This document shows, piece by piece, positions 46,072 through 54,373 of a stretch of 64,000 bases of DNA. Each line of letters begins with the position of its first letter. Position 1 is the first letter of the stretch. The stretch comes from Comamonas testosteroni (GTDB lineage: Bacteria; Pseudomonadota; Gammaproteobacteria; Burkholderiales; Burkholderiaceae_C). The notes under the pieces were generated by a model. That model ran no database searches and was not told the DNA's origin. It saw only the letters and a list, made by a program, of their open reading frames with translations. The stretch covers positions 40,274 through 104,273 of the forward strand of contig NZ_KZ984454.1 of NCBI RefSeq assembly GCF_003569915.1. The letters are read 5' to 3'. A program made the position numbers and the translations under genes.

Positions 46072-46797
46072 TTACTGAATCTCGTGCTCGTAGCCGTCGC
46101 CCTCGATGGCGTTGACCACGCTTTTGCGCACGGCTTCAAACATGGCGGGCAAGTCGCCCATATGGCCAAACACGCAGGCAGCGCCAGCTTCCAGCAGTTG
46201 CTCTGCCGAGGCATGGCCCTGGTCGGCGGGAAAGTAGCCCCAGACCGTGGCACCCGCAGCCACACCGGCCTGCACGCCGGTGACCGTGTCCTCGATCACC
46301 AGGCAGTTGGCTGGGTCCACCTTCAGCGCAGCGGCAGCCGCCAGATAGACATCGGGGAAGGGCTTGCTGCGTGGCAGCTCGTGGCCGCTGAAAACATGGC
46401 CCTCAAAGTAAGGCGCCATGCCCACCTTGGCCAGTTGCATCTCGACCTTGGCACGATCAGCACCGGAGGCGCAGGCGATGCGGCCCTGGCACTGGGCATG
46501 CACCTGCTTGACGGCTTCCAGCGCACCATCAATAGCTACCAGCTCGGCGCGCAGCGCGGCGTTGCGGCGCTCGTAGAACTCGGCCATCCAGGCGTCGGTC
46601 AGCGGCTTGCCGGTATGCGCTTCGATCACTGCAGCCTGGCTGCGCACGGTCTTGCCGATGAAGTCGCGTGTGCACTGCTCCTGACTGATGGCCCAGCCGG
46701 ACTCGTTGAGCATGGTGCACAGCACGCGGTTGGTGATGGATTCGCTGTCCACCAGCACACCATCACAGTCGAAAAGCACAGCATCAAAAGCAGTCAT
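46072..46797 (-). CDS. HAD-family phosphatase, beta-phosphoglucomutase/YcjU-like subgroup
   Basis: A 241-residue class IA HAD hydrolase. Motif I is VLFDCDGVLVDSESI with the Asp nucleophile and general acid. Motif II is ACASGADRAKVE. The Lys is in LPRSKPFPDVYL, and motif IV is CLVIEDTVTGVQAG. A helical cap lies between motifs I and II. SKPFPDVYLAAA and the GxEDT-like end place it in the sugar-phosphate phosphatase / beta-phosphoglucomutase group; the substrate is unknown. The ATG start gives MTAFDAVLFD; the longer frame would read through the neighbouring terminator. It lies tail to tail with the DUF4336 gene. Confidence 0.88.
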   Translation of the reverse strand: MTAFDAVLFDCDGVLVDSESITNRVLCTMLNESGWAISQEQCTRDFIGKTVRSQAAVIEAHTGKPLTDAWMAEFYERRNAALRAELVAIDGALEAVKQVHAQCQGRIACASGADRAKVEMQLAKVGMAPYFEGHVFSGHELPRSKPFPDVYLAAAAALKVDPANCLVIEDTVTGVQAGVAAGATVWGYFPADQGHASAEQLLEAGAACVFGHMGDLPAMFEAVRKSVVNAIEGDGYEHEIQ

Positions 46798-46828
46798 GAA
46801 AACGTCACCAGCACATCGCGCACGATGC

Positions 46829-46853
46829 AAAAAAGGCGCCACAAGGCGCCTTT
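46829..46853 (-). terminator. Intrinsic terminator of the repeat lipoprotein gene
   Basis: AAAGGCGCC-ACAA-GGCGCCTTT forms a 9-bp stem; on the minus strand it ends in a T-rich tail. Confidence 0.8.
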
Positions 46854-46900
46854 GATCAGAAAAAGGACGCGCAATTATGCGCCCAAGCCCTGTTTCAAGT

Positions 46901-47998
46901 TCATGGGAAGGACACTCCGGCCAGCGGGTGAATCATCCACACACTGTTCTTGACCGAGATGTTGCTGAACTTGCCATCGCTCGTGCTGAACTGGCTCAGG
47001 TAGAAGAAGCCCTTGGCCGCATTCGTGTTCATGCTGGTGAGCTGGGTCTGCACAGGAACATTGGAGGAAGTGGACTCCACCAGATACTCGATGGCGCCGC
47101 TCTGGGCCGAGCTTTTTTCATAGACATCGACAAACGTCGTGCCCTGAGCGCCCAGACCTTCCGTGCCCCGCATGAACCAGCCCTGAGACCCCTTGTCCGT
47201 CAGCAGCTTCTGCAGGCCGGCGTTGTCGGCCGCAGGAGAAGCGCTGCTCAGGGGAATGACGTCGTACTTGTAGGTCACACTGTCGTTGCGCTTGGCATAC
47301 AGGCTGAAGATCGTGCCCTTGCTGTCGATCTGCGGCCCCAGATAGCGATAGCCTGCCGCGCCCTGCGCATTGAGCTCTGCCGAGAAGGCTGCCGCCGTCA
47401 CGCCCACGGGAGACACCGCCCTGTAGGTGAACTGGTCGCTGCGGCTGTTGTCCTTGACATAGACGCTCTTGATATCGCTGACATTGCTGAACACAGCATC
47501 CGACTTGTACATATAGCCACTGCTGCCCTGCTGGTTGAGCTGGGTTACGAAGTCAGCCATCGTGCTTGCTGCAGCAGGATTGATGTAGCTGAACTTGCGC
47601 CCCGTATGGGCCGTATCGGTGAGGTAGAAGTCCCCGATTTCCACCGACGTGGCGGTGTAGGTGCCCGCCAGAGAGCTGAGAAACACATAGCCGTCAGCGC
47701 CCATGCTGTTGGCATCGCTGAGCATCTGGGCGTGGTTGGTAGCTGCGGCCTTGAGCTTATAGGTGCCAGTCACGGTCTGCGTACCGCCCCCACCACCACC
47801 GGTGCCGCCACCCGTACCTCCACCACCCGTACCACCACCACCCGTACCACCACCACCTGTACCACCTGTACCACCACCGCCTGTGCTGCCGCCACCGCTG
47901 CTGCCACCATCTCCCCCTCCACCGCCTCCGCAGGCAGCCAGGGATGCAATCAGCAGCAAAGCTGCGGTTCTACGTGTCAGTTGGGTGATGGTTGCCAT
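46901..47998 (-). CDS. Gly/Thr-rich lipoprotein with five repeated modules
   Basis: The 365-residue protein begins MATITQLTRRTAALLLIASL, followed by a lipobox (LAAC, lipidated Cys23). A flexible Gly/Thr/Ser spacer covers about residues 24-75. Five modules of about 55 residues follow. Each contains a helix-like stretch ending in a Gly-x-x-Gly-aromatic turn: GADGYVFL, GSSGYMYK, GAAGYRYL, GSQGWFMR and AAKGFFYL. Each turn is followed 20-25 residues later by a beta strand such as FSLYAKRND or TFVDVYEKSS. The module pattern (YKY..., LN..G..GW, ...VYxK) resembles DUF4177. The ATG follows GGAGCACC. It is probably surface or periplasm exposed on the outer membrane. Function is unknown. Confidence 0.75.
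   Translation of the reverse strand: MATITQLTRRTAALLLIASLAACGGGGGGDGGSSGGGSTGGGGTGGTGGGGTGGGGTGGGGTGGGTGGGGGGTQTVTGTYKLKAAATNHAQMLSDANSMGADGYVFLSSLAGTYTATSVEIGDFYLTDTAHTGRKFSYINPAAASTMADFVTQLNQQGSSGYMYKSDAVFSNVSDIKSVYVKDNSRSDQFTYRAVSPVGVTAAAFSAELNAQGAAGYRYLGPQIDSKGTIFSLYAKRNDSVTYKYDVIPLSSASPAADNAGLQKLLTDKGSQGWFMRGTEGLGAQGTTFVDVYEKSSAQSGAIEYLVESTSSNVPVQTQLTSMNTNAAKGFFYLSQFSTSDGKFSNISVKNSVWMIHPLAGVSFP
47782..47935 (-). repeat. Short tandem repeats encoding the Gly-rich spacer
   Basis: Near-perfect 12-15 nt units (CCACCACCACCCGTA on the + strand) are repeated over 47805-47880, flanked by related GGN-type codons. All lengths are multiples of three, so slippage would change spacer length without breaking the frame. 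Confidence 0.75.
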
Positions 47999-48150
47999 GA
48001 TGGTGCTCCTGCAAAGTTTTCTGAAAATGTTCCTGCCTGCATCTGCAAAGACGGCCAATGCCGCCTTGAATTCATTGTCAGAACCTCCACAAGCGCCCCA
48101 CTCCCCACTAAAGTGGGGTATTTGTTACCAACAGGCAGACAGGAAACCCT

Positions 48151-48834
48151 ATGCCAGACCTTCCTCCGTTACTGAGCACCAGCCATCTTGATGCCCGGCC
48201 CTATGCGCTGGTGGTGGACGATCATCCGCTGGTCGCTCAGGGTGCCGCCCATGTGCTGACAACCAGCGCGGGCGTACATCAGGTGCGCTGCGCCAGTCAC
48301 GGAGACGAGGCCCTCACCATGATTGCCGCCATGGGGGAGCCGGTCATCACCGTGGTGGACTTCTGGCTGGAAAACGGAGACTCTCTGCCCTTTATCCAAA
48401 GCATTCTGGCCATGGCTCCGGGCACGCGGATTCTGGTCACCAGTGGTGACAAACATCCGGCGCTGGTCAGCAAGGTGCGCGCAGCAGGCGCCCATGGTTT
48501 TGTGCCCAAAAGCAGCCCGGGCAGCGAATTTCAGGCCGCCGTGCAGGCACTGCTGGCGGGACGTACCTGGTTTGCAGAAGCGCTCACCAGCCCTTGCGCT
48601 ACATCTACCAACACACTGCACATGACGGCCAAGGAGCTGGGCATCACCAGCCGTCAGGCTGAGGTGCTCAAGCTGGTATTGCTGGGCAAGCCCAACCGTG
48701 CCATTGCGCAGGCACTCAATCTTTCGGAACACACAGTCAAGGAACATGTCACCGCACTGCTGCAGCGGCTGGAGGCGGGCAACCGCGTGGAGCTGATCAC
48801 GCGCATGCGCGGCATCGAGATTGATCTGGGTTAA
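48151..48834 (+). CDS. NarL/FixJ-family response regulator
   Basis: The 227-residue protein has an N-terminal receiver with all key residues: the acidic pair in LVVDDHPLV (near residue 23), the phospho-acceptor Asp in TVVDFWLEN (near residue 70), Thr/Ser in LVTSGD and Lys in FVPKSS. A C-terminal LuxR helix-turn-helix (about 160-220) includes TSRQAEVLKLVLLGKPNRAI and LNLSEHTVKEHVTALLQRL. AGGAAACCCT precedes the ATG. It converges on the hybrid kinase gene, the two stop codons sharing TTAA, which makes them a likely pair. Targets are unknown. Confidence 0.9.
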   Translation: MPDLPPLLSTSHLDARPYALVVDDHPLVAQGAAHVLTTSAGVHQVRCASHGDEALTMIAAMGEPVITVVDFWLENGDSLPFIQSILAMAPGTRILVTSGDKHPALVSKVRAAGAHGFVPKSSPGSEFQAAVQALLAGRTWFAEALTSPCATSTNTLHMTAKELGITSRQAEVLKLVLLGKPNRAIAQALNLSEHTVKEHVTALLQRLEAGNRVELITRMRGIEIDLG

Positions 48835-50684
48835 TGGCCAACTTCACGGACTGAACCCGCCATGCAGCGCGCCAGCACCGCATGCAACTGCTCAGGCTGC
48901 AGCGGCCGGGTCAGCGTCAGATAGCCCTGGTCCTGCGCCTGCTCCAGCAGCGCATCGTCGTCACTGAGCAGTGCTCCGCTGGCGGCAGGGCATTGATCGA
49001 GCAGTTGCATCAGGCCGTCCAAGCCGCTGCTTGCGCCATCCGCAAGCTGCCCGCAGAGCACAAAGTCAGGCGCCTCATCGCAGGCCATCTGCTGCGCCTG
49101 TGCCAGGTCCTGTGCTTTTCGCACCTGCACACCCCAGCTTTGCAGCAAGGTCTCCAGCACTGCGGCGGCCAGCGCATCGCTTTCCACCAACAGGCAGCGC
49201 CCCTGCAGATTGGCGAGCAATGCGCTGCCGCTTGCGGGGCTTGAGGTCGGCTGCAGCGCCGGTACCGATACCGGCTCTGACGCGATCTGCTCGGCAGAGG
49301 ACGGCCAATGCAGCCAGAAGCACGAGCCTTTGCCCGGTATGGAGTTCACCCCATATTCCACACCCAGACGTTGCGCTGCCAGCGCGACCACGGAGAGCCC
49401 GAGGCCACGCCCTCGCAGCGGCGCCGGCACGGCGGCGCTGGCCTCGCGCTGCTGGCTGACGGGGCTGCGATAGTGGCGCACAAACACCCACTCACACTCC
49501 TGCGCTGTCATGCCGCTACCACTGTCCCAGACCTGCAGCAGCCAGCGCCCCTGTTTGCGGCGCAGCGCCAGCAGCACACCGCCCTTGTCCGTGTAGCGCA
49601 AGGCGTTTTGTAGCAGGTTGAAGACCATTTGCCGCAGCAGCACCGCATCGGCCCGCAATACCGGCACATGAGGCGGCAAATGCATGTGCAGGCGTAGGCC
49701 GCGCTGCGAGGCTTCCCGGGCAAACAGACGCTGCGCCTCATCCAGCACTGTCGTCATATTCACGGCCTGCCATTGGGGTGCAAAACTGTCACCTTCCAGG
49801 CGCGACAAGTCCATCAGGTCATTAAACATGGAGCCCAGGTCGCGCGTGCAGGCCTGCATTTCCTGCAGCAGCTGCAGCACTTGCGCATCCTGATTGCGCT
49901 GATGCGCTGCCTCCAGCATCAGACCCATGGCATGCAGGGGTTGACGCAGATCATGGCTGGCGGCAGAGACAAACCAGTTCTTTTCGGCCAGCGCGGTTTC
50001 GGCCTGAATCTGCGCCTCGCGGTAACGCTCTGCCAGGGCCTGGCGCTCCAGCTCATGCGCCATCTGCTGCTGCACAAAGCGGCGCGCGCCCCAGGCGTGA
50101 CGACCCAGTATGGCGCCGTACAGCAGCAGCAAGGGCAGCAGATACACCCCTTTGTTGGGAAAGTAGTCCAGCGTGGCCAGCAGCATGGGCAGATAGATGC
50201 CCGCCATGAAGGCCGTGAACACGGGCAGCACCGGAGCCAGAAACGTCGCCGCCGAAGCCATGACGCCTGCCAGCACCAGAAAGACCAGCATGCGCAGCTC
50301 GGTATGGCTGTCGCCCCAGGTAAAGCCCAGCACGCTGGACCAGAGCAGGCCATTGATCAGCGCGGCCAGCGCCAGCTGCCGCTGCCAGACGGGCAGCGCC
50401 GCCTCCAGTTGCTGCGGCGACCAATCCCTGGCCTGTTGCCAGCGGCGATGCAGGCTGCGGCGAAACAGCATCAGGCCCAGCGCCATGATGACCATCACGC
50501 CCCACCACAGCGCCAGCCTGTGGCTGACCTCGGGGCTGATGCGGGTGCTGATCCACAGCAGGGCAGGAGGAATCAGCAGTGCAGCAATCTCGGACGATCC
50601 CCGCGAGGCCAGCGACTGCAGCAGACGCAGCCTGGCCCGCAGCCGTATCAGCGGCCCGGATTCGGCGTCAGAACTGCTCGCCAT
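48831..50684 (-). CDS. Membrane hybrid sensor histidine kinase with degenerate C-terminal receiver
   Basis: A 617-residue kinase. Residues 30-200 hold about six membrane helices. A coiled linker leads to the H-box (FVSAASHDLRQPLHAMGL, phospho-His244), the N-box (LRQMVFNLLQNALRYTDKGG), DSGSGM (G1) and GRGLGLSVVAL (G2). The last 120 residues look like a receiver (RCLLVESDALAAAVLETLLQ). The phospho-acceptor position in DFVLCGQLADG has no Asp, and the usual Lys-Pro is Arg-Pro (LTLTRPLQP). Its ATG lies inside the last codons of ychJ (17-nt overlap). It probably phosphorylates the convergent response regulator. Confidence 0.85.
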   Translation of the reverse strand: MASSSDAESGPLIRLRARLRLLQSLASRGSSEIAALLIPPALLWISTRISPEVSHRLALWWGVMVIMALGLMLFRRSLHRRWQQARDWSPQQLEAALPVWQRQLALAALINGLLWSSVLGFTWGDSHTELRMLVFLVLAGVMASAATFLAPVLPVFTAFMAGIYLPMLLATLDYFPNKGVYLLPLLLLYGAILGRHAWGARRFVQQQMAHELERQALAERYREAQIQAETALAEKNWFVSAASHDLRQPLHAMGLMLEAAHQRNQDAQVLQLLQEMQACTRDLGSMFNDLMDLSRLEGDSFAPQWQAVNMTTVLDEAQRLFAREASQRGLRLHMHLPPHVPVLRADAVLLRQMVFNLLQNALRYTDKGGVLLALRRKQGRWLLQVWDSGSGMTAQECEWVFVRHYRSPVSQQREASAAVPAPLRGRGLGLSVVALAAQRLGVEYGVNSIPGKGSCFWLHWPSSAEQIASEPVSVPALQPTSSPASGSALLANLQGRCLLVESDALAAAVLETLLQSWGVQVRKAQDLAQAQQMACDEAPDFVLCGQLADGASSGLDGLMQLLDQCPAASGALLSDDDALLEQAQDQGYLTLTRPLQPEQLHAVLARCMAGSVREVGH

Positions 50685-51117
50685 CCACGTAGTACCAGCG
50701 TCCCGCCTCGCGCACAAAGCGGCTGCGCTCATGCAGGCGCACGGCGCGGCCTGCGACGCGGTAGCGGGCCACAAACTCGACCTCGGCCCGGTCACCACCA
50801 GTGGTCTTGAAGTCCTTGACCTCCAGGCCCAGCCACTTGGTGCCCGCATCAAAGTCCAGCTCCTGAGGGCGCTGGCTGGCATGCCAGGTCGCCTGCAGAT
50901 AGCGGGCGTCCTCGCGCACAAACGCGGTGTAGCGCGAACGCATCAGCGCCCGCGCATCGGGGGCAGGCTGGTCATCCCAGTCATCGATATAGCGGCCGCA
51001 GCAATCGGCATAGGCCAGCGGCTTGCCCTTGGCAGAGGTCTTGCCGCAGGGGCAGTCTAAGGTCTGGCTTTTGGAGCTCACGGTGCAGTCTTTCTCGGGC
51101 AGGCGCCAAGCCTGCAT
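50668..51117 (-). CDS. ychJ: YchJ family (UPF0225) SEC-C motif protein
   Basis: A 149-residue protein with an N-terminal SEC-C zinc motif (DCPCGKTSAKGKPLAYADCC) and a following NTF2-like middle domain (SRYTAFVREDARYLQATWHA). The family is also marked by ALMRSRYTAF and EVEFVARYRV. E. coli YchJ is 152 aa. The start could be this ATG or the GTG encoding VSSKSQTLDC at 51081. An AT-rich repeat directly abuts the ATG, so the GTG is quite possible. The histidine kinase gene overlaps its 3' end. Biochemical function is unknown. Confidence 0.85.
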   Translation of the reverse strand: MQAWRLPEKDCTVSSKSQTLDCPCGKTSAKGKPLAYADCCGRYIDDWDDQPAPDARALMRSRYTAFVREDARYLQATWHASQRPQELDFDAGTKWLGLEVKDFKTTGGDRAEVEFVARYRVAGRAVRLHERSRFVREAGRWYYVDGEQF

Positions 51118-51120
51118 CCA

Positions 51121-51172
51121 TATTCATAGCTGTATGCGCTTGATATACAAGCGCTGCAAGCCATTTTTAGCA
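51121..51172 (-). repeat. AT-rich dispersed repeat, copy 4
   Basis: On the + strand the stretch reads CATAGCTGTATGCGCTTGAT, then ATACAAGCGCTGCAAGCCAT. It is very similar to the copy at 36345-36399 and lies just upstream of ychJ. Confidence 0.65.
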
Positions 51173-51192
51173 CATGCACTGCGCCCCAAAAC

Positions 51193-51981
51193 TCAGAGTG
51201 TGTTCAGAAACTGCTTGATCGCTTCATTGACGGGTTCGGGATGGGTGAGATTGGACGCATGACCCGCGCCCACCACGTCCACCCACTGGGCATTGGGCAA
51301 GGCCTTGAACATCGCACGTGCGCGCTCGGGCGCAATGGCGGCGTCCTTGTCACCATGAATGACCAGCGCAGGCACCTTGATCTCTGCCAGACGCGGGCTG
51401 ATGTCGTCGCGCAGCGCCAGCGCGGCAAAGCTCTGGCCCAGGTTCGCTGGTGAGGCCTGCTTCCATTTGGCCCGCCATGCGGCTGCGCCACCCCAGCCCT
51501 CTCCCAGAACAATGTGCTCCACCATCGCAGCCATGTCGTCGGACAGGCCATGCTCCATCCATGCCTTGAGCAGCGCCTCGTGCTGGGGCAGTAGCTCCGG
51601 GTCTTCCATCATGGCCTGGGTGTCGATCAGCACCAGCGCAGCCACCACCTCCGGGTGAATCAGCGCGCAGCGCAGCGACAGATAGCCGCCTTGCGACATA
51701 CCGATCAGCACAGCCTTGTCCACGCCCAGAAATTTGAGCAGCGCCGCCAGATCATCGGCACTGTCGTAATAGTTGAATGGCGCGCAGTGATCGGGGGTGG
51801 CCGTCTGGCCATGGCCGCGCTCGTCCCAGCTGATGCAGCGGAACTGCCCCTGCAAGGCCTCGATCTGTGGGTCGAACATGCTGCGGTCCATCAGCAAGCC
51901 GTGAGAGAACACCAGCACCGGGCCACGCCCGCCTGTGTCTTCGTAGTAGATATTTTGGCCGTTGACCGGGGCAAAAGGCAT
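51193..51981 (-). CDS. Alpha/beta-fold hydrolase
   Basis: A 262-residue cytosolic serine hydrolase. An oxyanion HG motif (VFSHGLLMDRSMF) is near residue 25. WDERGHGQT and the nucleophile elbow GMSQGGYLSLR (Ser near residue 96) follow. The acid is in VIHGDKDAAI and the His in GAGHASNLTHPE near residue 242. The layout is that of 3-oxoadipate enol-lactonase-like and esterase members, but no pathway genes adjoin it, so the substrate is open. It is monocistronic. Confidence 0.85.
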   Translation of the reverse strand: MPFAPVNGQNIYYEDTGGRGPVLVFSHGLLMDRSMFDPQIEALQGQFRCISWDERGHGQTATPDHCAPFNYYDSADDLAALLKFLGVDKAVLIGMSQGGYLSLRCALIHPEVVAALVLIDTQAMMEDPELLPQHEALLKAWMEHGLSDDMAAMVEHIVLGEGWGGAAAWRAKWKQASPANLGQSFAALALRDDISPRLAEIKVPALVIHGDKDAAIAPERARAMFKALPNAQWVDVVGAGHASNLTHPEPVNEAIKQFLNTL

Positions 51982-52119
51982 GTTGTGGACTCCTGCAACA
52001 GTGGGATAGGCGGGGCCACGCAGGGCCCCTGATTGAAAACATCCTAGGCAGAGCCGGTGACAAGGGCAACCGGCATGGCCCTAGGCCGCCACAAATGCGC
52101 CTGTGCTGGTTGACAGCAG

Positions 52120-53058
52120 CTAGCTTTTGCCTCCCAAGCCTCCAGGCAGATAGCGCGCCAGCCAGCCATAGCCGCTGACCAGAACGATACCGGCCAGCAC
52201 CAGCAGCGCACCGATGGCGAAATCAGGCTCTATCGGCTCCTTGAGCAGCCATGCGCCCAGTACCACACCCAGAATAGGCGTCAGAAACGAGAACACGCCC
52301 AGCCGGGAAGCCAGATATTTGCGCAGCAGGCTGAACCAGATCAAGAAACTGAAAAAACTGACGACCACGGCATTAAAAGCCAGAGCACTCCACACCGGCA
52401 AGCTTGAGCGAAAAACGGTCTCACCCAGCGCCAGAGCCGCCAGCATCAGCAGCACAAAGCCCACGGCCAGCTGATAAAGCAACGTCTGCGTGGCTGGCTG
52501 TGTAGATAGCGCCGTAGTGCGAATGGCCACCGTGGTCAGCCCCCAGGCCAGAGCGCCGCCCAGCGCCATCGCATCGCCCAGCAAGGAAGTCTGCTGATTG
52601 CCTTTGCCCCCATGCCCCAGAAACGCCACGGCAATGCCGCCAAAGGCCAGCGCAATGCCCACCCACTGCAAAGGCGCCAGCCGCTCGGACGGCAACTTGA
52701 TATGCAGACCCAGCGCCGCAAACACCGGCGCGGCATAGAGGAACACCACGACATGGCCCGCCGTCGTCAGCCGCACGGCCTGGCCGACCATCACAAACTC
52801 CAGCGCAAAAAGAAAGCCGACCAGCAGCCCCGGCTGCCAGACGCTGGGCTGCAGATTGAGCTGCTCGCCCTTGAAGCGCATATACAACCACACCAGCACC
52901 GCCGCGATGCCCGAACGCAGCGCCAGCTGCAAGGTCGGCGAAAAATCCAGCGCCGTGGCCTTGAGCACAATCTGCTGCAGGCTCCAGATCAGGCACAGCA
53001 GCAGCATCAGGCCCACGGCCTGCCCATCCAGCGCCCGCCGGGTATCAATGGTGTTCAT
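52120..53058 (-). CDS. EamA-family (DMT superfamily) exporter
   Basis: A 312-residue inner-membrane protein with ten predicted helices in two EamA repeats, starting near LMLLLCLIWSLQQIVLKATA and near AMALGGALAWGLTTVAIRTT. Conserved features include the Pro-rich SFLTPILGVVLGAWLLKEPI element at the end of the second repeat. Such proteins export metabolites such as amino acids; the substrate is unknown. A GC-rich repeat and the acyl-CoA dehydrogenase gene lie upstream. Confidence 0.88.
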   Translation of the reverse strand: MNTIDTRRALDGQAVGLMLLLCLIWSLQQIVLKATALDFSPTLQLALRSGIAAVLVWLYMRFKGEQLNLQPSVWQPGLLVGFLFALEFVMVGQAVRLTTAGHVVVFLYAAPVFAALGLHIKLPSERLAPLQWVGIALAFGGIAVAFLGHGGKGNQQTSLLGDAMALGGALAWGLTTVAIRTTALSTQPATQTLLYQLAVGFVLLMLAALALGETVFRSSLPVWSALAFNAVVVSFFSFLIWFSLLRKYLASRLGVFSFLTPILGVVLGAWLLKEPIEPDFAIGALLVLAGIVLVSGYGWLARYLPGGLGGKS

Positions 53059-53130
53059 GCTCCCTCTCTTAAATATCTATATCAACCCAGCACCCGCCTA
53101 GCCATCACCCCTTCCCACATCAGAGACAGC

Positions 53131-53223
53131 AAGCAAGCGCCGCCGCGCAGCGAGGCTGTCGTCCCCCTCCCCTAGCGCGCAGCGCGTAGAGAGAGGGGTG
53201 AAGGCGCGAAGCGCCTCAGGGGG
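53131..53223 (-). repeat. GC-rich 3'-end repeat, copy 4
   Basis: Read on the minus strand, the element begins CCCCCTGAGGCGCTTCGCGC, continues through an imperfect hairpin (ACCCCTCTCTC ... GGGGAGGGGGAC) and ends GGCGGCGCTTGC. It starts 10 nt after the acyl-CoA dehydrogenase stop, in the gene's orientation. Confidence 0.8.
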
Positions 53224-53233
53224 TGAATCAATC

Positions 53234-54364
53234 TCAAGCCAGCGCGCGCTGGATGATGATCTTTTGCACGTCACTCGTGCCCTCATAAATCTGGCACACG
53301 CGCACATCACGGTAGATGCGCTCCACCGGAAAGTCATTGACCACGCCATAGCCGCCCAGCGTCTGAATCGCCATGCTGCACACACGCTCGGCCATCTCGC
53401 TGGCAAACAGCTTGGCCATGGCCGCTTCCTTGAGGCAAGGCAGGCCCGCATCGCGCAGGCTGGCCGCATGCCAGATCAATTGCCGCGCTGCTTCGATTTG
53501 CGTAGCGCAGTCCGCAAGCCTGAAACCAACAGCCTGATGGTTGAAGATGGGCTGGCCAAAGCTCTCTCGCTCCTTGCTGTATTGCAGTGCGCATTCAAAT
53601 GCGGCGCGGGCCATGCCCACGCTTTGCGCGGCAATGCCGATGCGGCCACCTTCGAGTGCCGAGAGCGCAATCTTGTAGCCCTCGCCTTCCGCGCCGATCA
53701 GATTGGCGGCGGGAATGCGGCAGTTCTCGAAGTTGATCTGCGCCGTGTCGCTGGAATGCTGGCCCAGCTTGTCTTCCAGCCGCGCGACCTGATAGCCGGG
53801 GTTGCTGGTGGGCACGATAAAGGCGCTCATGCCTTTCTTGCCCGCAGCCTTGTCGGTGACGGCAATCACAATCGCCACGTCGCCGTTTTTGCCGCTGGTG
53901 ATGAACTGCTTGACGCCGTTGATCACATAGTCGCCGCCGTCCTTGGTCGCCGTGGTGCGCAGCGCCGATGCGTCAGAGCCCACATGCGGCTCGGTCAGGC
54001 AGAAGGCGCCCAGCATCTGGCCTTGCGCGAGGGGGCGCAACCATTGCTCCTGCTGCTGGGCGTTGCCGTATTTCATGAGAATGGCGTTGACGGGGCAGTT
54101 GGTCACGCTGATGACGGTGCTGGTACCGCCGTCACCCGCCGCAATCTCTTCCAGCACCAGCGCCAAGCTGATGTAGTCCAACCCCGCGCCGCCCAGTTCT
54201 TCGGGCACGCAGATGCCATAAGCGCCCAGCGCGGCCAGGCCCTGATGCACGTCCTTGGGAAAGTGGTGCTCCTTGTCCCAGCGCGCAGCATGGGGGGTGA
54301 TCTGCTCGCGCACAAAGTCGCGCAGCGCATCGCGGATCATTTCCTGGTCTTGATTCAGCAACAT
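53234..54364 (-). CDS. Acyl-CoA dehydrogenase (short/branched-chain type)
   Basis: A 376-residue FAD enzyme that oxidises an acyl-CoA to the trans-2-enoyl-CoA, passing electrons to ETF. The two PROSITE-type regions are present: GAFCLTEPHVGSDASAL near residue 120, and QTLGGYGVVNDFPVERIYRD near residue 335. The catalytic Glu is in QIYEGTSDVQKIIIQR near residue 362, the position used by short- and medium-chain enzymes. It is distinct from the isovaleryl-CoA dehydrogenase at 60.9 kb. The chain-length preference is not settled by sequence. Confidence 0.92.
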   Translation of the reverse strand: MLLNQDQEMIRDALRDFVREQITPHAARWDKEHHFPKDVHQGLAALGAYGICVPEELGGAGLDYISLALVLEEIAAGDGGTSTVISVTNCPVNAILMKYGNAQQQEQWLRPLAQGQMLGAFCLTEPHVGSDASALRTTATKDGGDYVINGVKQFITSGKNGDVAIVIAVTDKAAGKKGMSAFIVPTSNPGYQVARLEDKLGQHSSDTAQINFENCRIPAANLIGAEGEGYKIALSALEGGRIGIAAQSVGMARAAFECALQYSKERESFGQPIFNHQAVGFRLADCATQIEAARQLIWHAASLRDAGLPCLKEAAMAKLFASEMAERVCSMAIQTLGGYGVVNDFPVERIYRDVRVCQIYEGTSDVQKIIIQRALA

Positions 54365-54373
54365 CGTTGTCTC

